DNA of 46,213 nucleotides. It comes from Dehalococcoidales bacterium (lineage in GTDB: Bacteria > Chloroflexota > Dehalococcoidia > Dehalococcoidales > UBA5627). The notes below the pieces were generated by a model. The model was not told the origin of the DNA. It worked only from the letters and a program-made list of their open reading frames with translations, and did not search any database. Every line of letters starts with the position of its first letter. Position 1 is the stretch's first letter. Shown piece by piece: positions 41,080-46,213 of this stretch. The stretch lies in the NCBI GenBank assembly GCA_028707255.1, contig JAQTUQ010000012.1:1-46213 (forward strand). Direction: 5' to 3'. A program made the position numbers and the translations under genes.

Positions 41080-41670
41080 TTAGGGGAAATATGTTCGAAC
41101 TGTCTCCCCTGCTTCTGCAAGCCATTGCTGTCTCTGTTCCAATGTGCTGGTTACGATGACTTCGAAATTCCTGCGGTAGCAATTATCGACGCCGCACAAG
41201 CGGAAGATACAGTTTTTCCACAACGTTTCGAGCGGGTCTCCGAATACATCCCTTTCCCTTGACGGAGGAGTGTTGGATGTGTTGAAAACGATAGCCGAGC
41301 GAGCTTTCAGTAAACCATTGGGAACTCCTTCCCCGCTATCCCCTTCTAAAAATTCATAAGCCACTCCCGAACGCAGTACCCTGTCGATCCATCCCTTCAA
41401 AATAGCAGGCGGCTGCCCCCACCAGTTAGGATGAACGATTACTATTCCATCCGCCTCAGTAATTTCATCACAATGAGTCTTGATTATCGCCGGTAAAGAA
41501 GCATTTCTCGGAATCTCGTATGCAGGAATGACAGGCGGAAAATCTTCCCTGTACAGGTCGTGGAAAAAGACGGAATGACCATTTTTATGTAAAGTTTTTA
41601 CTGCTGCCTGTGCGATAGCGTAATTAAAACTCTTCGTATCGGGATGCGCCAGTATAACAGATATTTTCAT
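41080..41670 (-). CDS. NAD(P)H oxidoreductase, flavodoxin-fold (MdaB/KefF-like)
   Basis: A 196-aa FMN- or FAD-binding quinone reductase-type protein. KISVILAHPDTKSFNYAIAQ is the N-terminal phosphate-binding loop; ADGIVIVHPNWWGQPPAILK is the isoalloxazine-binding segment with the GWIDRVL helix. Likely substrates are quinones or other electrophiles. It begins 155 bp from the DUF1538 operon on the same strand, with no shared function evident. The C-terminal half is less conserved. Confidence 0.88.
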   Translation of the reverse strand: MKISVILAHPDTKSFNYAIAQAAVKTLHKNGHSVFFHDLYREDFPPVIPAYEIPRNASLPAIIKTHCDEITEADGIVIVHPNWWGQPPAILKGWIDRVLRSGVAYEFLEGDSGEGVPNGLLKARSAIVFNTSNTPPSRERDVFGDPLETLWKNCIFRLCGVDNCYRRNFEVIVTSTLEQRQQWLAEAGETVRTYFP

Positions 41671-41775
41671 TCGTTATCCCCTAATGCTAACAAAACCAAA
41701 CGATTATCTATATTGTGTCTACTCATATTATACAAAGTCGGCAGGGATTTGCGATAAATCTAAACTCCCCTGCAC

Positions 41776-41919
41776 TGTCTTTGCGAGGAGTCCTGATAAA
41801 TCCGTTCATGGTGAGCCTGTCGAACCACGCGGCAATCTCTACCGGTTATTTTAATACCGCCATGCAGTCTATTCGAGAAAGATTGCTTCGCCCCGACAGG
41901 TCGGGACTCGCAATGACAG
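41776..41919. mobile_element. MITE-like element, about 144 bp, CTGTCATTGCGAG-type ends
   Basis: The left end CTGTCTTTGCGAGGAGTCC (41776-41794) and right end GGGACTCGCAATGACAG (41903-41919) are inverted repeats with one mismatch in the outer 13 bp. Inner segments GGCAATCT and AGATTGC also pair. A copy of the CCGTTCATGGTGAGCCTGTC repeat (41802-41821) sits inside, as if nested. No coding capacity. It fills the gap between the reductase gene and rsgA. Confidence 0.72.
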
Positions 41920-41930
41920 TTTTGTTCTCC

Positions 41931-43019
41931 CTACTGCCCGGCTTTCCTCTTCGCCTCTTTGGCGAACAGGTTCTTCCACTTTTCCTTTTCCATGCGCCGC
42001 ACGCTGTTATCCTCTCTGGCAGCCAGATAGACCAGTTCGTTTTGCAGTTTTTTATAGCTCTCGAAACGGGATAATTCCAGGTCGCCTGATTCAATGGCAT
42101 CCCTGACGGCACAACCGGGTTCCCTGTCATGCGTGCAATCGTTGTAATAACACCTTTCAGCCAGAGTTACTATATCGGGGAAAGCCCCTTCGAGGTCGTC
42201 TTCCCCGCCCCACATCTGTATTTCGCGCATTCCCGGGGTATCAATTACCAGCCCGCCCTCAGGCAGAAGAATCAGTTCCCTCTTTGTAGTGGTATGCCTG
42301 CCCATTTTATCGTCGTCACGCACTTCGCCGGTATCCTGCCTTTCTTCGCCGATGATGGCATTGATAATGGACGACTTTCCCACCCCCGAAGACCCCAAAA
42401 AAGCGGCCGTTCTTCCGCTTTCAAGATATTGCCCCAACTCGTTCAATCCCGACCTTTCTCTGGCGCTGAGGGCGTGCACAGGCACTCCCATTGCAACAGA
42501 CTCGACGCTCTCGATGCTGACCTTCAAGTCCGGGCAGAGGTCGGTTTTATTGAGAACGATTACCGGAGACGCCCCGCTGTTCCATGCCAGCGTCAGGTAG
42601 CGCTCGATTCTACGCAGGTTGAGGTTCCTGCCGCCGTCCAGACCGCTGACGATGAAGACGGTATCCACATTGGCAGCCACTACCTGCTCTTTCGTAAGCT
42701 CTCCGGCGACTTTACGTGAAAACCTGCTTTTACGCGGAATCATGGCGTGAATAATAGCAGACTTTTCGTTCACTTGCGGTACGATTACCACCCAGTCGCC
42801 CACGGCAGGCAACTGCCCTTCTTCCCCTGCTAGATAACGCATCTTGCCGGAAATTTTAGCCGCCAGTTCTCCGCACTCACTGTAAACCTTATATAACTCG
42901 CGGGATTCGGAGGCGATTCTTGCCGGAATCGAACCGGGGATTTTTACCTGTTTGAATTGCTCCTCGAAGAATGAGTCCCAACCCAGTTGAGATAGTGAGT
43001 ATCTAGTATTATCGTTCAT
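41931..43019 (-). CDS. rsgA: Ribosome small subunit-dependent GTPase RsgA
   Basis: GTPase that checks late 30S maturation. The domains are circularly permuted as in the family: OB fold (about 35-110), NKTD (157-160), then GSSGVGKSS P-loop (209-217), DTPGMRE, and a C-terminal zinc site (CYYNDCTHDREPGC). I place the start at ATG 43019 (MNDNTRYSLSQLGWD). An ATG at 43052 is possible, but a TATAAT at 43029-43034 lies between the two and would make the downstream start nearly leaderless; neither start has a ribosome site. Length is 362 aa. Confidence 0.93.
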   Translation of the reverse strand: MNDNTRYSLSQLGWDSFFEEQFKQVKIPGSIPARIASESRELYKVYSECGELAAKISGKMRYLAGEEGQLPAVGDWVVIVPQVNEKSAIIHAMIPRKSRFSRKVAGELTKEQVVAANVDTVFIVSGLDGGRNLNLRRIERYLTLAWNSGASPVIVLNKTDLCPDLKVSIESVESVAMGVPVHALSARERSGLNELGQYLESGRTAAFLGSSGVGKSSIINAIIGEERQDTGEVRDDDKMGRHTTTKRELILLPEGGLVIDTPGMREIQMWGGEDDLEGAFPDIVTLAERCYYNDCTHDREPGCAVRDAIESGDLELSRFESYKKLQNELVYLAAREDNSVRRMEKEKWKNLFAKEAKRKAGQ

Positions 43020-43175
43020 AATATCAGTATTATATAACTTTTTTATTTCCATATGGAAAATTATTGCATCTTAAATAAATACGATGGAGTACGTTCGCTT
43101 TGCTCAGAGTAATAGTCCTCTGTATGTCTTCCTGGAGCGAAGATTTATCGAAGCGAAGGATCTTGGGGGGTATAG

Positions 43176-43274
43176 CCGTTCGTGGTGAGCTTGTCGAACC
43201 ATAACGGCGGCGGAGTAGTTAAACATTCCTTTCCCGTTCGTTTAACCCTTCGACACGTTCAGGGCGAACGGGAA
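43176..43274. repeat. Cluster of interspersed palindromic repeats
   Basis: CCGTTCGTGGTGAGCTTGTC... to 43212 is a near-perfect copy of the repeat at 1081-1115. At 43231-43274 TTCCCGTTCG and CGAACGGGAA are exact inverted ends enclosing CCCTTCGACACGTTCAGGG. The stretch 43085-43165 holds eroded relatives of the 4625 element. No gene is seen in 43053-43378. Confidence 0.72.
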
Positions 43275-43378
43275 ATCAAAATCCCAACTCAAGGTGCTTC
43301 GTACCGATAAAGCGGGACTCCATCATAACAATATTTATTGGTGAGCCAGTATAATCCATAGACGAGAAAGATAAATCC

Positions 43379-43552
43379 CTACTCTTCCCCACCTTCAGCT
43401 TCATCAACAGGTTTCTCTTCCTCAGACTTTAACGCCTTACGCGAAGCCTTGACCGCCTTTACTTTAAAAAACACCAGCGATACCCCGGCAGCTATCGATG
43501 GCAGCGCCATATCGACCACTCCGCCGCAGGCTCCACCGCAAAAAATACACAT
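43379..43552 (-). CDS. 57-residue CxxC membrane protein
   Basis: The start at 43552 has GGAG seven bases upstream, inside the end of the previous gene. The product begins MCIFCGGACGGVVDMALPS: three cysteines, then one hydrophobic helix (about 13-33) and a charged, Lys/Glu-rich tail. The cysteines could bind a metal or be a lipid or thiol site; no family is recognised. It is 1 bp from the acetolactate decarboxylase gene, so they are coupled. Confidence 0.65.
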   Translation of the reverse strand: MCIFCGGACGGVVDMALPSIAAGVSLVFFKVKAVKASRKALKSEEEKPVDEAEGGEE

Positions 43553-43553
43553 T

Positions 43554-44369
43554 TTATTTCTCCGCCTCCTCGATATCATCGGTATAATCAGGACTGAAAT
43601 CGGTATTATAGAAATCGCTGCCCTCGCCCGGCAGAATCAGGTAAAATTCATTGGTGTAATCTATATAAATTGTAGCTTCATCTACCGTAAAGTTCAAAAT
43701 ATGCCCGCCGGCATCCAGTTCATCAGTTATAAAATGCAGATGATATCCGGCAACCCCCACCCCCGCCACGTATTCGGGGCAATAGAAACCGACTATCGTG
43801 CCTTTGACGTTATTAAAATCGAAAACCACCTGGTCTGCCGTAACCTCTGTCAGCGGAGGATATGGCTTTACCTGCCCGGCAACGCTCCTTGTTTGCATAT
43901 AGATAAAAGTGCCCTCGATTTTTATGGCATAAAAGATATTTTCCGTCGGCAGTATACCGGTTATCTGTGTTTTAAGCTGTTCGAAAGTAGTTCCCGAAGC
44001 AATTGCTTCCTCATAATCCTTATCGAAAAAGGTTACATCGGCAAAGGGAACGCCTGCGCTATCTTCCTTGAGATAAGCCACTCCATCGCTTTTAATTTGA
44101 TAACATTTGCCGTCGAGGACAATCATTTCTCCGTCGAGACCTTCGAAAGTGCCAATACCGAAATCGCCGTATTGAAGTAAATCTCCGACCGTAATGACGC
44201 TGTCGTAAATACCCTCCATCAGGGCATTGATTGTCGATATCTGAAAGAGTGTTTCCCTCTCTTTGATGGGATTGGAGGCATAACCCGAATTGCACCCAAT
44301 TAGACTGAATATAAGAGCGCAGATAAGGATTACAGGAGATAGTTTACGAAGGCTTTTTATAAACATCAA
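43554..44369 (-). CDS. Alpha-acetolactate decarboxylase, lipoprotein form
   Basis: Converts acetolactate to acetoin. LFQISTINALMEGIYDSVIT, VGDLLQYGDFGIGTFEGLDG and EMIVLDGKCYQIKSDG are near-perfect family blocks; the zinc ligands are GYHLHF (His210, His212) and GGHIL (His223). Before this lies a lipoprotein signal (LIGC, Cys26), so the enzyme should be outside the membrane, while its substrate arises inside. A C-terminal acidic tail (about 25 residues) is additional. No acetolactate synthase gene is nearby. It may act on another secreted compound. Confidence 0.88.
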   Translation of the reverse strand: MMFIKSLRKLSPVILICALIFSLIGCNSGYASNPIKERETLFQISTINALMEGIYDSVITVGDLLQYGDFGIGTFEGLDGEMIVLDGKCYQIKSDGVAYLKEDSAGVPFADVTFFDKDYEEAIASGTTFEQLKTQITGILPTENIFYAIKIEGTFIYMQTRSVAGQVKPYPPLTEVTADQVVFDFNNVKGTIVGFYCPEYVAGVGVAGYHLHFITDELDAGGHILNFTVDEATIYIDYTNEFYLILPGEGSDFYNTDFSPDYTDDIEEAEK

Positions 44370-44400
44370 TCACCCCCGAAAAACATATAAATATATTTAT

Positions 44401-44976
44401 TTAATAGTAATAAGTCTGTTTTTGTTGATTCTTAATAATGAAACCGGCCCCTAACCCGAAAAGCAAGCCCCCGAGATGGGCTTCCCAGGCGACATTCGGC
44501 ATAAAAGACATTATCAATCCGCCGCCAATCACGGCAATCCATAACGGGACCGGAACCGGTATGAACATGATATAGACCTTCATCTTGGGCATCAGCACCG
44601 CCAAAGTGCCGCCCAGCGCGAATATGGCGCCCGAAGCGCCGATAGCCAGCCCGGGTATATCCGGACTGATAAGCGTGCTTAGCAGTACATAGAATATGCT
44701 GCCAAGCAAGCCGCCGCCTATATAAATTATCAGGAATTTTTTCAATCCGGTTATTTTCAATAAATAACTGCCGAAAAAGTAGAGCGCCAGCATATTGAAG
44801 AGTATGTGAGTAAAACTCACATGGGTAAACATGCTGGTAAAAACCCCCCACGGCTGCTGTAAAGTCAACTGCAGCGGAGCCCATAAGGCAAGGTCATAGA
44901 CAAGCGTACTGGATATGTTTGCGGCAATAAAAATAAATACATTTATGCCTATTATTATGAAAATTGGATTTAACAT
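44401..44976 (-). CDS. Rhomboid-family intramembrane serine protease
   Basis: A 191-aa protein with six helices that cleaves membrane proteins within the bilayer. The L1 loop is followed by HVSFTHILFNMLALYFFG; the catalytic Ser is in GASGAIFALGG (Ser115) and the catalytic His in WEAHLGGLLFGLGAG (His167). Both residues of the dyad are present, so it is probably active. The preceding gene is in the opposite direction (leuS), and it lies 31 bp upstream of the decarboxylase gene on the same strand, probably in one transcript. Confidence 0.93.
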   Translation of the reverse strand: MLNPIFIIIGINVFIFIAANISSTLVYDLALWAPLQLTLQQPWGVFTSMFTHVSFTHILFNMLALYFFGSYLLKITGLKKFLIIYIGGGLLGSIFYVLLSTLISPDIPGLAIGASGAIFALGGTLAVLMPKMKVYIMFIPVPVPLWIAVIGGGLIMSFMPNVAWEAHLGGLLFGLGAGFIIKNQQKQTYYY

Positions 44977-45101
44977 CGTTTCTCATAATAGCAGTTAAAC
45001 GCCGGCTGTGGCAAATCTATAAAATTCACGAATTCATCTCTATTGCAAAGTAAACGGCCTTGTTGCTACAATGAGAGCTAATCTGAAAGGAAAACTGAAT
45101 A

Positions 45102-46213
45102 TGGAAAACGTTTACAACCCGGTTGAAATCGAAAAGAAATGGCAAAACAGGTGGGCCGAAGATAACCTCTACAGGGTAGATGAGCACAGTGACAAACCCA
45201 AGTGGTATGCGCTTACCATGTTCCCTTATACCTCGGGAGACCTGCACATCGGACACTGGTATGCCATGGCGCCTTCGGATGTACATGCCCGTTTCAAGAG
45301 AATGCAGGGCTTTAACGTATTGCATCCCATCGGTTTCGATGCCTTCGGTTTGCCGGCTGAAAACGCCGCCATCAAACACGGCATACACCCTTACAAGTGG
45401 ACAATGAAAAACGTCGAAAACATGCGCAAGCAGTTAAAAACCATTGGCGCTATTTACGATTGGGACAGGGAAGTGATTACCTGCCAGCCGGAATACTATA
45501 AGTGGACGCAGTGGTTCTTTTTAAAGCTTTACGAACACGGACTGGCTTATCGCAACAAAGCTCCCGTCAACTGGTGCCCCAAGTGCCAGACGGTGCTTGC
45601 CAACGAGCAGGTACTGGCCAACGGTACCTGCGAAAGATGCGATGAGCCGGTTATTCGCAAAGACCTCGAACAATGGTTTTTCCGCATCACCAAATATGCC
45701 GATGAACTGATGCAGCACGAGGGGCTGGACTGGCCTGAGCGTATCAAAACAATGCAGCATAACTGGGTCGGTAAGAGTATCGGAACCGAGATTGCCTTCG
45801 AGCTGAATATCCCGGGTATCTCCGAAAAAGAGGTGAGGGTTTTTACCACCCGTGCCGATACCGTTTACGGGGTTACCTTCATGGTGCTGGCACCCGAAAA
45901 TCCCCTGGTAGCCAAAATTACCACCCCAGACAGAAAAGCCGAGGTTGAGGCATATATAGCCAAAACACGCCGTTTTACCGAAATCGAGCGGCTTTCCACC
46001 GAAAAGGAGAAGGACGGCGTCTTTACCGGAGCCTATGTCACAAACACACTCAACGGAGACAAAGTGCCGGTTTGGATTGCCGATTATGTGCTTGCCGGAT
46101 ACGGAACCGGCGCCGTAATGGCAGTTCCTGCGCATGACGAGAGAGACTTCGCTTTCGCTAAAAAATATAACCTGCCAGTGAAAGTTGTTATCTCACCGCC
46201 TGACTGGGACAAC
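45102..46213 (+). CDS. leuS: Leucyl-tRNA synthetase (3' end outside window)
   Basis: Charges tRNA-Leu. Only the first 370 codons are in the window. The protein begins [20 protein letters not shown]; the ATP-binding HIGH motif is at 49-52 ([12 protein letters not shown]), followed by [21 protein letters not shown]...CERC pair (about 154-178) may bind zinc, and the CP1 editing domain starts near 220 ([36 protein letters not shown] is its active-site block). AAAGGA precedes the ATG. No T-box leader is seen; a possible promoter is TTGCAA (45043) with TACAAT (45068). Confidence 0.98.

Noticed and set aside
45000-45101. T-box leader before leuS
   Set aside because: Only about 100 nt lie between the rhomboid gene and leuS, with no T-box sequence (TGGNACCGCG) and no terminator.
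1-46213. CRISPR array, prophage or complete insertion sequence
   Set aside because: No regularly spaced direct repeats with unique spacers, no transposase, integrase or phage structural gene was found on either strand.

Overview
The window looks like a chromosomal contig from a member of the Chloroflexota, most likely the class Dehalococcoidia. This is inferred from gene content, not from a tree. The main clue is a pruned division cluster, mraZ-rsmH-ftsA-ftsZ, with none of the mur, mraY, ftsI or ftsW genes that normally lie between rsmH and ftsA; wall-less Dehalococcoidia are known for this. Class II (B12-dependent) ribonucleotide reductase and a bacterial HerA/NurA/HAS-barrel set agree with it. 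There is no phage, plasmid, transposase gene or CRISPR array. Base composition looks moderate, and TTG/GTG starts are common (trmD, priA, the C39-like protein, the HAS-barrel protein, the DUF3795 protein and the DUF998 protein).

Left part (1-11.4 kb, mostly minus strand): the 5' part of a radical SAM protein; the nrdR-nrdJ operon with two NrdR boxes inside its promoter; a repeat-rich gap; a small four-helix membrane protein with an out-of-frame SHOCT remnant; an exported C39/papain-like cysteine peptidase; then ftsZ, ftsA, rsmH and mraZ, with a 10-bp-periodic MraZ box array in front of mraZ.

Middle part (11.7-32.4 kb, mostly plus strand): a Thr-rich lipoprotein; a DUF3795 protein; trmD-rplS; priA; a cytochrome b / tri-heme lipoprotein pair; an XRE regulator; the CCA-adding enzyme; secD-secF; a CDF metal exporter facing a LysE-type exporter; a nitroreductase; then a co-directional run nurA - membrane protein - transglutaminase-like lipoprotein - 30-aa peptide - HAS-barrel protein - herA - patatin; then tRNA-Ala(UGC).

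Right part (32.4-46.2 kb): a universal stress protein; about 600 bp of structured non-coding DNA ending in a terminator; a DUF998 protein; a CPA-type antiporter with a nucleotide-binding tail; a MerR/TipAS regulator with a textbook 19-bp-spacer promoter and probably a leaderless mRNA; mgtE behind a consensus promoter and a 200-nt leader; a two-gene DUF1538 transporter with a PII-like protein; a flavodoxin-fold reductase; rsgA; a lipoprotein acetolactate decarboxylase with a tiny CxxC membrane protein; a rhomboid protease; and the 5' part of leuS.

Short inverted-repeat elements (MITE/REP-like, at least four motif families) sit in most long gaps. The most rewarding places for a second look are the HerA/NurA run, the cytochrome pair with its probable AUU start, the structured region at 33.2-33.66 kb, and the regulatory sites of nrdR, mraZ and the MerR gene.
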